Of a DNA stretch of 55,495 bases, positions 24,339 through 32,428 are shown piece after piece; positions within the stretch are counted from its first letter, which is position 1; each line of letters starts with the position of its first letter. Source of the stretch: Prolixibacteraceae bacterium (lineage in GTDB: Bacteria > Bacteroidota > Bacteroidia > Bacteroidales > Prolixibacteraceae). Position numbers and translations under genes: made by a program. Where the stretch lies: assembly GCA_023228025.1 (NCBI GenBank), contig JALOCD010000012.1:1-55495 (forward strand). Reading direction: 5' to 3'. The notes below the pieces were generated by a model. That model was not told the DNA's origin, made no database searches, and was given only the letters and a program-made list of their open reading frames with translations.

Positions 24339-25517
24339 ATGAAGGAGAATAAATTTTACAATTCGCTGCTGAAAGGTGGTATCGCTACCCTGGTGCTGAC
24401 ATTATTTTTTCTTTTTTATACTGTAGGGAAGAGTTCAACACAAGAGCTACTAATAGCCCTGCCTTTTTTTTTGATTTTCTATTTTACACAGTTTGTTTTG
24501 GGATGGGACCCGGTTGTAAACGTTTTTGCTGCATGGAACGGGAAAAAAAGATGGAAAGTCCTTTTGTTCCCCACAACAATGCTTGCCCTGTACTTTACCT
24601 ACCTTGGATTAAATGGTCAGAATATTTTGGAAGGAAATCCGGGACTGCTGGTCTATACCCTTTACTTTCCTGTTCTGGTGTATGGATTGATCAATGACCC
24701 AAGCCGGAAAATTAGCTGGATTGATTTTACGGTATTCGTTCTGGCGCTCTTTCCTTTCAATTTCATTGGCCTAAAACAAAATAGCGAGCTTCCGATCCAT
24801 GGCGTTGGATTCGACGCGATCTCCCATGTAATGATTATTCTATCCGGCGTTTATGTTTTTGCCATCGTCAGAGGCCTGAAGGAGGTTGGTTTCGTTCCGG
24901 AAATCAATTGGAAGTCGCTGCGGACTGCTCTTTTGGTCTGGTTAGCATTCTACGGGTTCGTCTTTGTATTCGGACGGTCTGTCGATTTTATTCAGGTCGT
25001 TGGATACAGCGATCCGGCGGATATCATGATCAAAACGATCCTTTTTACCCTTGTAACCAGTTTTTTGCACACCGCCCTGTTCGAAGAGCTGTTTTTCAGG
25101 GGAATTCTTCAAAATATGCTTACCAGGAGAATTGGTCAGGGAAAGTCGTGGATGGTGTTTTGGCTGGTTGGATTTATCCTGCTATTGATCGGTGCATTTG
25201 TAGTGGGATATACGCTTGAAGGCAAAATGAAGTGGTTCCCGGCATTGGTGACGGTAGTTCTGTTCACTTCGGCTTACTTTCTTGAGAAATCAGGAAAATT
25301 TGGGATGGGCGTATATACTTCGCTGGCAATCACCGGTGTAACCTTCGGATTGGTTCATTATCATGCCAAGTCTATCATTTACATCGGATTGGCTTGTGTG
25401 GCAGGCTGGGCTTATGGATATACCTACAACAAAACAAAAAATGTGTTTTACAGTGCACTGGTTCATGCACTTGTCAATACCGGAGTGCTGATATTCGGCC
25501 TTAAAATGATGAGATAA
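24339..25517 (+). CDS. CPBP family intramembrane metalloprotease
   Basis: A 392-aa multi-pass membrane protein with the Abi/CPBP (Rce1-like) signature: EELFFRG (EExxxR), FGLVHYH (FxxxH) and HALVNTG (HxxxN) in the C-terminal third. About eight to ten hydrophobic helices are apparent. ATG 24339 is preferred, because the frame upstream to 24183 encodes unconserved residues within the leader. Members cleave prenylated or membrane substrates or act in bacteriocin immunity; the substrate is unknown. Confidence 0.8.
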   Translation: MKENKFYNSLLKGGIATLVLTLFFLFYTVGKSSTQELLIALPFFLIFYFTQFVLGWDPVVNVFAAWNGKKRWKVLLFPTTMLALYFTYLGLNGQNILEGNPGLLVYTLYFPVLVYGLINDPSRKISWIDFTVFVLALFPFNFIGLKQNSELPIHGVGFDAISHVMIILSGVYVFAIVRGLKEVGFVPEINWKSLRTALLVWLAFYGFVFVFGRSVDFIQVVGYSDPADIMIKTILFTLVTSFLHTALFEELFFRGILQNMLTRRIGQGKSWMVFWLVGFILLLIGAFVVGYTLEGKMKWFPALVTVVLFTSAYFLEKSGKFGMGVYTSLAITGVTFGLVHYHAKSIIYIGLACVAGWAYGYTYNKTKNVFYSALVHALVNTGVLIFGLKMMR

Positions 25518-25684
25518 AAAAGATAGTTTGAAATGTTTGAAATGTTTGCCCTTCGACTTCGCTCAGGAACCGGAACTTTTTCTAACATTTTCCTGTAGGT
25601 TCTCAGGGACTGGAGACTCTAATAACATTTCAAACTCATCAAACAATTCAAACCCTTCAAACAAGGAATAACAATCAACCTGCT
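25518..25684. repeat. Intergenic mosaic with a dispersed 24-bp repeat and TTTCAAAC units
   Basis: GTTTGAAAT is tandem at 25528-25548, followed by a 24-nt element at 25544-25567 (GCCCTTCGACTTCGCTCAGG core) found exactly again at 36103-36126. Then come CATTTCAAAC, AATTCAAAC and CCTTCAAAC units in inverted orientation before the GH31 start. Confidence 0.65.
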
Positions 25685-27475
25685 ATGACTACTACAAAAA
25701 AAACTGCCCGCTGGAAAAAGATTCTTTTAATTTTGACTATCCTGGTATTTGTTCTCTACTATTTCCTTTTTGCTTACCCCTTCCGGGGAATGTTCTTTAA
25801 CCAGCAGAGGCATACCAATCCTCCCTTGACACCTGCCTGGGCGCTGGAATGCTGGTTGTGGGAGGACGATATCAACACGGCGGAACGGGTGGATACACTA
25901 TTAAACGGCTATGCAAAATATGATCTTCCTGTCAGAACAATCCTCATAGATAGTCCCTGGAGCCTGAGGTACAACGATTATGAAATTGATACGCTGAAAT
26001 ATCCCCACCCCAAAGAGTGGTTCTTAAATCTTCAGGACAGAGGGTACAGGGTTGTCTGCTGGACCACCAACATGGTGAACAGTTACAGCAAGAGCACCAG
26101 GATAAAAGAGTCGGAAGATTTTTTCAAAGAGGCATCCGATAAGGGATATTTGGCAGGTCATGGTGAGAAGAACAGTTGGTGGCAAGGCAAAGGGGGATTT
26201 ATTGACTACTCGAATCCGGATGCGATGAAGTGGTGGAGAGGCCGGCAACAAAACCTTTTCGACCTGGGTATCGACGGTTGGAAGCTGGATGGTACGGCCA
26301 CGCTGTTCTACACGACCATTGCCGGAATTCCGTTTGCTTACAAAACAACCAAATCGGGATTAATGTCCACCCGAACATACATGGACCATTACTACCGCGA
26401 TGAATTTTTCTGGGGATTGACCCAAAATCCCGAATTTGTGACACTGGCGAGGTCTATTGACAAGTGGTACCATCCCGAAGGTTTTGCACCGCTGGATGCG
26501 GCGCCGGTTACCTGGGTAGGCGACCAGGTACATGGCTGGGAATCCAAGGGCATAAAACGTGCGGAGGAGGGAAAAGCCAAGGACCTCGCATTTGATGGAA
26601 TTGAGGGCATTGAAAGCGCCATCAAAAGCATTCTTGCAGCCGCGAAGTTGCGCTACAATGTAATTGGTTCTGATATTGCCGGTTTCTCCGGGAGTAATAT
26701 TCCACCTCGCTTGTATATGCGCTGGACCCAATTGTCAACTTTCTGCGGACTTTTTCTTAACGGAGGCCATGGCGAACGTGCACTTTGGCATCGCACTCCC
26801 CAGGAGATGGAGGTAATTCGCAAATTTTCGTGGTTGCATACCGAGTTGGTCCCCTATATGTACAGCTATGTGGTAACCGGGCATCAGGGTGGGAGAGTGC
26901 TGCAAAAACCGATAGACGGAAAGTACCACTATCTCTTTGGCGAAGATTTTGTGATTGCCCCGATTTATCAGGACAACCTAAAGAAAGAGGTGACCCTGCC
27001 GGCCGGGAAATGGAGGTATTTTTTTGATGATAAGACTTTGATAGAAAGCAGCAAGCCAATAACTTTCGAGCGGGAGTATCCTCTGGAAGAATTTCCCGTT
27101 TACATCAGGGAGGGTGCGATCGTACCATTGAATGTTGAGCGCAGTTATACCGGTTTGGGAACAGAGGCCAACAAAGGTTCGCTGACATGGTTGGTTTATC
27201 CGGGCGTCGACAACCATTTCACGGTGTACCATCCTGATAAGAGTGGCAGTTCAACGGTCTCCATGACCAATTTTACGGATCGGATAGAGCTGATTCTTAA
27301 GGAGATGAAAAAGTCATCGATTTTCAATGTCCGCATGGAACAAAAGCCTTCGGGAGTCTCTTTCAATGGCACCATATTGAGTGATTCAACAGATTATCAG
27401 TATGATGCCGTCAAGTCTCATCTAACTGTCAAAATACCAGTAATAAGAGATGGCACCCTGACAATCAGAAAATAG
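25685..27475 (+). CDS. Glycoside hydrolase family 31 protein
   Basis: A 596-aa GH31 (alpha-glucosidase/alpha-xylosidase-like) enzyme. An N-terminal hydrophobic segment (residues 12-32) anchors it to the membrane or serves as a signal. The (beta/alpha)8 barrel includes WTTNMVNSYS, the nucleophile region DGWKLDG (Asp202), the candidate acid/base in TWVGDQ (Asp280), and VIGSDIAGFSG (327-336). The C-terminus is a beta-sandwich typical of the family. It lacks the N-terminal beta-sandwich of many GH31 enzymes, making it shorter than usual (often 650-800 aa). Substrate specificity is not predictable. Confidence 0.85.
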   Translation: MTTTKKTARWKKILLILTILVFVLYYFLFAYPFRGMFFNQQRHTNPPLTPAWALECWLWEDDINTAERVDTLLNGYAKYDLPVRTILIDSPWSLRYNDYEIDTLKYPHPKEWFLNLQDRGYRVVCWTTNMVNSYSKSTRIKESEDFFKEASDKGYLAGHGEKNSWWQGKGGFIDYSNPDAMKWWRGRQQNLFDLGIDGWKLDGTATLFYTTIAGIPFAYKTTKSGLMSTRTYMDHYYRDEFFWGLTQNPEFVTLARSIDKWYHPEGFAPLDAAPVTWVGDQVHGWESKGIKRAEEGKAKDLAFDGIEGIESAIKSILAAAKLRYNVIGSDIAGFSGSNIPPRLYMRWTQLSTFCGLFLNGGHGERALWHRTPQEMEVIRKFSWLHTELVPYMYSYVVTGHQGGRVLQKPIDGKYHYLFGEDFVIAPIYQDNLKKEVTLPAGKWRYFFDDKTLIESSKPITFEREYPLEEFPVYIREGAIVPLNVERSYTGLGTEANKGSLTWLVYPGVDNHFTVYHPDKSGSSTVSMTNFTDRIELILKEMKKSSIFNVRMEQKPSGVSFNGTILSDSTDYQYDAVKSHLTVKIPVIRDGTLTIRK

Positions 27476-27487
27476 TATAATACCAAA

Positions 27488-27581
27488 ACTCATCTCTCAT
27501 CTCTCATCTCTCATAACTCATAACTCATAACTCATAACTCCTAACTCCTAACTCATAACTCATAACTCATTTCTCATAACT
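27488..27581. repeat. CTCATAA/CTCATCT heptad tandem repeat
   Basis: About twelve degenerate copies of a 7-nt unit (CTCATCT then CTCATAA, with a CTCCTAA variant) between the convergent GH31 and S41-like genes. The stop codon of the S41-like gene is read from the repeat. Confidence 0.85.
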
Positions 27582-28890
27582 TCAACACGTATCCCACCGC
27601 ATCCTGTTCAACAGTCAAATCAGGTTCTACCCCTTTCCCATGGTAACTTTTTCCATTTTTGTCATAAAATTGGGCGAATGGGATGAGTATCCGATACTGT
27701 TTGTCCAATTCATAAATATTGGTCAAAGCGGGAGTTCCGGCACTCTTTTGTCCAACCAGTATAGCCAGTTTTTCGATTTTAAGGTAGATGGCCAGAGCTT
27801 CAGCAGCATTTGAACTCCATTTGTTGATTAGATAATAGACCTTGCCTTTGAAGGTTGGCGATGCAGTAACTGTCTTTAAATAGAAGCCTTTTTCACTAAA
27901 GCTCACATTGGTTAAGCCCGAAAATTCCAGTGGATTTTTAAGCAATTGTACCCAATTGGCCGGTTGCGGTATGGTATTTTCGGTTTCTGTCCACCGTCGG
28001 GTAAGATAACAACCCCAATTGGCAGGTAGGGGAGTTAAATGGTTGGCCAGCAAAAGAGCTGAAATGATTGAATGGTTTCTGCTTCCTTCAGCCTCAATGA
28101 TCAATTTTTTGATGTTTTTGTCCTGGATTTCTTTGAATAGTTGATCCATCTCCTCTTTGGTATCAGGGAGGTTATTGAGAAAGAGGATCGCATTGTTTGC
28201 TGAGAGGATTTTTAGGGCATTGCTCTTTTTCTGTTGCGGATCCGGCGCTTTTTTGTTTAGTTTCCTTATTTCATGAGGAATTTGCTGTAGTTTCTTTCCA
28301 AGCCACATCATCGTCATTGCCAATTCATAGTCGTCTGCAATTTTAGATTGAAGGCCATTAATCTCGCTTTTGAAATTTTGCCAGTCAGAAGATTTTTTCA
28401 GATTAGGGTCCCAGTAGAATTTCTCTATCAAAGAAAATGAGTTATTGATCAGGGCGGGATAATCCCTTAAAGGCTTATCTGAGGCTACTTTCTTCCCCTT
28501 CAGCAGGGTTGTCCTGTTTTTGTCGTCGGTGAGCAATCCGTAGAAATTGTCATTCCAGGTTTTGGCTTTCAGCGAAAATATTTTGTCTGGGTAATCGATT
28601 CTTCCATCATAGTGGAGGGTATCTGCATGATAGGAAACTTTGCCTTCCCCATGCATCAATTCTGGATATTTGACTTTCCCTGCCGTTTTTGCCACCAGGT
28701 ACATCAATGATCCTGCCATTTCTCTCAAAGCATCTTTCCTGGTATATGTTTCAAAAGTGTTATTCCCGGGATTAATACGGATGGTAAGCAGTAATTCTTC
28801 ACCCCTTTCGTTTTCAATCTGCCAGAAGGTTTGAGAAAAGCCATTGATTGATAAGAATATAAAGAGTGAAAATAGTTTAAGTCTGGTCAT
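27574..28890 (-). CDS. S41-like peptidase family protein, secreted
   Basis: A 438-aa predicted exported protein (signal MTRLKLFSLFIFLSINGFSQ; start 28890 chosen over 28947). The C-terminal ~150 residues resemble the S41 tail-specific protease core: GKVYYLINKWSSNAAEALA with the candidate Ser, AILVGQKSAGTPALTN, and YHGKGVEPDLTV (the GxGxxPD motif). No PDZ domain is evident, and the first 250 residues are not recognised. The Lys/Ser dyad cannot be assigned with confidence, so activity is uncertain. Confidence 0.7.
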   Translation of the reverse strand: MTRLKLFSLFIFLSINGFSQTFWQIENERGEELLLTIRINPGNNTFETYTRKDALREMAGSLMYLVAKTAGKVKYPELMHGEGKVSYHADTLHYDGRIDYPDKIFSLKAKTWNDNFYGLLTDDKNRTTLLKGKKVASDKPLRDYPALINNSFSLIEKFYWDPNLKKSSDWQNFKSEINGLQSKIADDYELAMTMMWLGKKLQQIPHEIRKLNKKAPDPQQKKSNALKILSANNAILFLNNLPDTKEEMDQLFKEIQDKNIKKLIIEAEGSRNHSIISALLLANHLTPLPANWGCYLTRRWTETENTIPQPANWVQLLKNPLEFSGLTNVSFSEKGFYLKTVTASPTFKGKVYYLINKWSSNAAEALAIYLKIEKLAILVGQKSAGTPALTNIYELDKQYRILIPFAQFYDKNGKSYHGKGVEPDLTVEQDAVGYVLKL

Positions 28891-28946
28891 TGTCTCAGAA
28901 TAGATGGATTCGGTTAAAAATAGATTTTTATTCCAATATTTTGGCA

Positions 28947-28984
28947 TTAAAAAAGGGAATAACCTTTCGCTATCCCCTTTTTAA
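28947..28984 (-). terminator. Terminator after maeB
   Basis: TTAAAAAAGGG and CCCCTTTTTAA arms with an inner ATA/TAT; on the minus strand it ends in a run of six T. It sits just past the maeB stop and upstream of the S41-like start. Confidence 0.75.
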
Positions 28985-29014
28985 TCCAATAATTTTTTTT
29001 TAATCCAACAAATC

Positions 29015-31279
29015 CTAATCCAAGTTTTGCGCATCAATCACCGCAATGGCGATCATGTTGACCACATCACGAACAGAACAATGCATCTGCATCACTTGCA
29101 TGGATTTGCGGTTTCCAACAAGGATAGGACCCAAAGTTTCACATTCCGCGATGTGCTGCAGACTGTGAAGAGCTATGTTTGCAGAACTTAAATTAGGAAA
29201 TATCAATACGTTGCAGTCCTTTTCCGCCAGTTTGTTGAAAGGGTACATGGCATTGCGTACCTTCTTGTCTACCGCAACGCTCAATTGCATTTCACCGTCG
29301 ACAATCATCTCGGGATAGGTCTTGTGGAGAATTTTCACAGCCTCGCGTACCCTGGTTGGGGAGGGTTCGTGGTTGGAGCCAAAGTTTGAGTAAGACAACA
29401 TGGCCAGGTGCGGTTCGATATTGAATTGCCTGACCACTTTGGAGACCTGAACAGCGGCATCAACCAGATTGTTCACGTCAGGGGCTGAGTCGATGGTTGT
29501 GTCGGCCAGGAAGTAAGTGCCTCTTTGGCTGATAACCAGGTGCATCCCTAAGATCTTGTTGACATCGGGTTTCTTGCCGATTACCTCCAAGGCTGGTTTG
29601 ATAGCATCGGTATAACGGGTGGAGTAGCCTGAAACCACAGCATCCACATCCCCGCATTCCAGCATCAGCGCTGCAAAATAGTTTTTGTCAAACATTTTGT
29701 CTACCGCTTCTTCGAGTGTCATACCTTTGCGTTCGCGTTTTCCGAAGAGGACTTCGGCATATCTGCGGCGAAGTTTATCGTTGGGCCTGCTCCTGTTGTC
29801 GATAATTTCTACTTCGCCGAAATCGAGTTCGTTCTCTTCAATCAGTTTTCTGATTTTCTCCTCGTTTCCAATCAGGACCGGTGTGGCCATCTCCTCCTGA
29901 TAGGCAATATTTGCGGCTTTCAATACTTCATAATCGCTGGCATCAGGGAAAGCAACTTTCTTTGGCTCCTGCTTTGCTTTGTCGATCATCATCGAAATCA
30001 GCTTGTTTTCAGATCCCAGCCTGTGGCCTAGTTCTTCAGTATAGGCATCCCAGTCGGTGATTTCAATCCTTGCTACGCCTGATTCCATTGCTGCTTTGGC
30101 AACAGCAGGGGCGACGCGTGTAATGAGCCGGGGATCCATCGGTTTTGGAATGAAGTAATCTCGTCCGTACACGATGTTGCGGGCGTTGTAAGCCGTTAAC
30201 ACTGATTCGGGAACCCGCTCTTTGGCCAGCTCGGACAAAGCCTTTACGCAAGCAATTTTCATCGCTTCGTTGATGGTTCTAGCCCTAACATCCAGAGCAC
30301 CCCTGAAGATGAAGGGGAATCCCAATACATTGTTGATTTGGTTGGGATAATCAGAACGTCCGGTAGCAAAAATCAGGTCATCCCTCGAAGCCTTGGCATC
30401 GGCATAAGGGATTTCAGGATCCGGATTGGCCAAAGCGAATACGATTGGATTTGACGCCATCGATTGAACCATCTCTTTGGTCAGTACACCGGCAACAGAC
30501 AATCCAATGAAAACATCGGCGCCATTAATGGCATCCGTCAGGGTACGGCAAGGAGTATTGCGCACAAACTCCAATTTTGAAGCGTTCAGATCGGGACGTT
30601 CGTGGTGAAGGACACCCTTGCTGTCGCACATCAGCACATTTTCTTTTTTAGCTCCCAATGAAATATAGAGTCTCGTGCAGGAAACGGCTGCGGCGCCGGC
30701 GCCATTGACGACGATGCGAACATCTTCGATTTTCTTTCCAGCCATTTCGACGGCATTAAGCAGCCCTGCAGAAGAGATGATTGCCGTGCCATGCTGGTCG
30801 TCGTGCATGATCGGAATGTCGAGTTCCTTCTTCAGCCGTTCCTCTATTTCGAAACATTCGGGAGCCTTGATGTCCTCAAGGTTGATCCCTCCAAAGGTAG
30901 GGGCCAAAGCCTTCACCGTTTGAATAAAGACTTCAGGATCGAGTGCATCCAGTTCGATATCAAACACATCAATATCGGCATAAATTTTAAAGAGCAGTCC
31001 TTTCCCTTCCATCACCGGTTTCCCGGCAGCAGGACCAATATTTCCCAGCCCAAGAACAGCAGTACCATTGGAGATTACAGCCACCAGGTTTCCTTTGGCA
31101 GTATATTTGTAAACATCATCCGGATTGTCTTTGATTGCAAGACAAGGACTCGCAACGCCCGGAGTATAGGCAAAACCTAAATCACGTTGCGTAGCGTGCG
31201 GTTTTGTTGGAGTAACTGAGATTTTACCTGGTCTTCCATTGCTATGGTAATCCAGGGCATCTTGGTTCAATTTAGCCAT
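29015..31279 (-). CDS. maeB: NADP-dependent malic enzyme with phosphotransacetylase-like domain
   Basis: Oxidatively decarboxylates malate to pyruvate. The 754-aa MaeB layout is complete: malic N-domain (LGFAYTPGVASPCLAI near 33-48), NAD(P)-binding domain (VVNGAGAAAVSC), then from about residue 430 a PTA-like domain (KVAFPDASDYEVLKAAN). In characterised MaeB proteins the PTA-like part is regulatory (acetyl-CoA sensing) rather than catalytic. A TAAATTTG -7 box lies 40 nt upstream and a terminator follows. Confidence 0.95.
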   Translation of the reverse strand: MAKLNQDALDYHSNGRPGKISVTPTKPHATQRDLGFAYTPGVASPCLAIKDNPDDVYKYTAKGNLVAVISNGTAVLGLGNIGPAAGKPVMEGKGLLFKIYADIDVFDIELDALDPEVFIQTVKALAPTFGGINLEDIKAPECFEIEERLKKELDIPIMHDDQHGTAIISSAGLLNAVEMAGKKIEDVRIVVNGAGAAAVSCTRLYISLGAKKENVLMCDSKGVLHHERPDLNASKLEFVRNTPCRTLTDAINGADVFIGLSVAGVLTKEMVQSMASNPIVFALANPDPEIPYADAKASRDDLIFATGRSDYPNQINNVLGFPFIFRGALDVRARTINEAMKIACVKALSELAKERVPESVLTAYNARNIVYGRDYFIPKPMDPRLITRVAPAVAKAAMESGVARIEITDWDAYTEELGHRLGSENKLISMMIDKAKQEPKKVAFPDASDYEVLKAANIAYQEEMATPVLIGNEEKIRKLIEENELDFGEVEIIDNRSRPNDKLRRRYAEVLFGKRERKGMTLEEAVDKMFDKNYFAALMLECGDVDAVVSGYSTRYTDAIKPALEVIGKKPDVNKILGMHLVISQRGTYFLADTTIDSAPDVNNLVDAAVQVSKVVRQFNIEPHLAMLSYSNFGSNHEPSPTRVREAVKILHKTYPEMIVDGEMQLSVAVDKKVRNAMYPFNKLAEKDCNVLIFPNLSSANIALHSLQHIAECETLGPILVGNRKSMQVMQMHCSVRDVVNMIAIAVIDAQNLD

Positions 31280-31318
31280 GTTGATAAGATTTTATATGAG
31301 GATATTTTTTTAGTGGAA

Positions 31319-31326
31319 CAAATTTA
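31319..31326 (-). promoter_or_regulatory. Bacteroidota -7 box for maeB
   Basis: TAAATTTG on the minus strand, matching TAnnTTTG, 40 nt before the maeB ATG. No clear -33 box. Confidence 0.45.
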
Positions 31327-31410
31327 TCTATTATTTAAATATATCGTTTAAAAATCCTAAAATCGACGGGAGATTTAAGAATAAGAAAACATTGGAAATC
31401 CCTGCATAAA

Positions 31411-31629
31411 TTAAAAGTCGATATTTGTTTGTAAATCAGTTGATTTACTTTCAACGAACTGCATAACAATTGTTTCTGTTTCGCTCCTACACCTGCCACA
31501 GCCGGTTGCCGCACTGGTGAATTTCTTTACATCTTCCAGGTTTCTGGCGCCCTTCTTCAGGATACGCAGTATATCTTTATCCGTTACCCCGTTGCACAAA
31601 CACACAATCCTTTGTTTTTTTGTTGTCAT
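31411..31629 (-). CDS. BFD-like [2Fe-2S]-binding protein
   Basis: A 72-aa protein with the four Cys of the BFD fold: Cys10 and Cys12 (VCLCNGV) and Cys44 and Cys47 (GCGRC). Bacterioferritin-associated ferredoxins release iron from bacterioferritin; the same fold also occurs in nitrite reductase and NifU, so the partner is uncertain. It lies 10 nt after a methyltransferase gene on the same strand and is probably co-transcribed. Confidence 0.85.
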   Translation of the reverse strand: MTTKKQRIVCLCNGVTDKDILRILKKGARNLEDVKKFTSAATGCGRCRSETETIVMQFVESKSTDLQTNIDF

Positions 31630-31639
31630 CTCCGGATAG

Positions 31640-32365
31640 TCAGTTCAACGTTAGTTCAATCAGGTAGTCAAAGTGCAGCCCTGTCACTTTGTCAACTACC
31701 GTGAAGCCTGATCTTTCGGCATATGCGGCCAATGTATCGGAATCCACAAAAAGCCACGGAAACTTCTTTCCCTTCACGGTTTTGTAGCACAATTGGTATT
31801 CCATCTCACCATAGTAGGTGTCGGAGGCAATGTCGATCCAGCTTTCGCCATTTTCGTCGGTAAAAAGGTAGAGGAGGTCAGATGAATCGGCCAATATGCG
31901 TCCCCCAGGATTTAACAACTGTTTCAAATGGTCGAGCAGGACAGTAAGCCCTGGCAAAGTCTGCGCAACTCCGGCGCCATTCATCAGCAGCAGAATGGTG
32001 TCAAATTTCTGGTCTGTCAGGGAGTAGATGTTGCCGCACAAAACTTCAGTTAACCCCCTTTCCCGCATCACCTCGCATGACAGCGGCGAGATGTCGATCG
32101 AAACAACTTCAAGTCCCTGCTCTTTTAACCAAACTGAATGGGCCCCAGCACCCGCGCCAACGTCGAGAATCTTGCCTTTGCACCGTTTTAAGGCCTCCTG
32201 TTCCTGAAGTGGCATTTGCCCGAAAGTCCGGAAGAAGTAACCGGGTGAGAGGGTCTCATCTTCAGCGATATCTGTCCTTACCAGGATGGAATCGCCCACG
32301 ATTCCATGAAAATAATCGTGAACAGCTTTACCGATGGGATCCTGATGTTTTTTCAATACAGGCAT
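31640..32365 (-). CDS. Class I SAM-dependent methyltransferase
   Basis: A 241-aa Rossmann methyltransferase. SAM-binding motif I is ILDVGAGAGAHSVWL (about residues 66-80), motif II VVSIDIS, and the FDTILLLMNGAG stretch is motif IV. It is unusually acidic at the N-terminus, and a Bacteroidota-only family seems likely. The substrate is unknown. It precedes the BFD-like gene by 10 nt, and a hairpin at its 5' side ends the PBP1A transcript. Confidence 0.8.
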   Translation of the reverse strand: MPVLKKHQDPIGKAVHDYFHGIVGDSILVRTDIAEDETLSPGYFFRTFGQMPLQEQEALKRCKGKILDVGAGAGAHSVWLKEQGLEVVSIDISPLSCEVMRERGLTEVLCGNIYSLTDQKFDTILLLMNGAGVAQTLPGLTVLLDHLKQLLNPGGRILADSSDLLYLFTDENGESWIDIASDTYYGEMEYQLCYKTVKGKKFPWLFVDSDTLAAYAERSGFTVVDKVTGLHFDYLIELTLN

Positions 32366-32422
32366 AAAAAAGTTATGAGTTATGAGTGATGAGTTATAAC
32401 TTATAATTCATCACTCATAACT
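32366..32422 (-). terminator. Heptad-derived terminator after the PBP1A gene
   Basis: A 15-bp perfect stem (32378-32392 with 32408-32422) built from AGTTATGAG/CTCATAACT heptads, followed on the minus strand by six T. It shows the heptad repeats can act as terminators. Confidence 0.7.
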
Positions 32423-32428
32423 ATTTTG

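Noticed and set aside
27488..27581. Regular repeats that could be taken for a CRISPR array
   Set aside because: Units are ~7 nt and contiguous, with no spacers, no 25-40 nt repeat and no cas genes.
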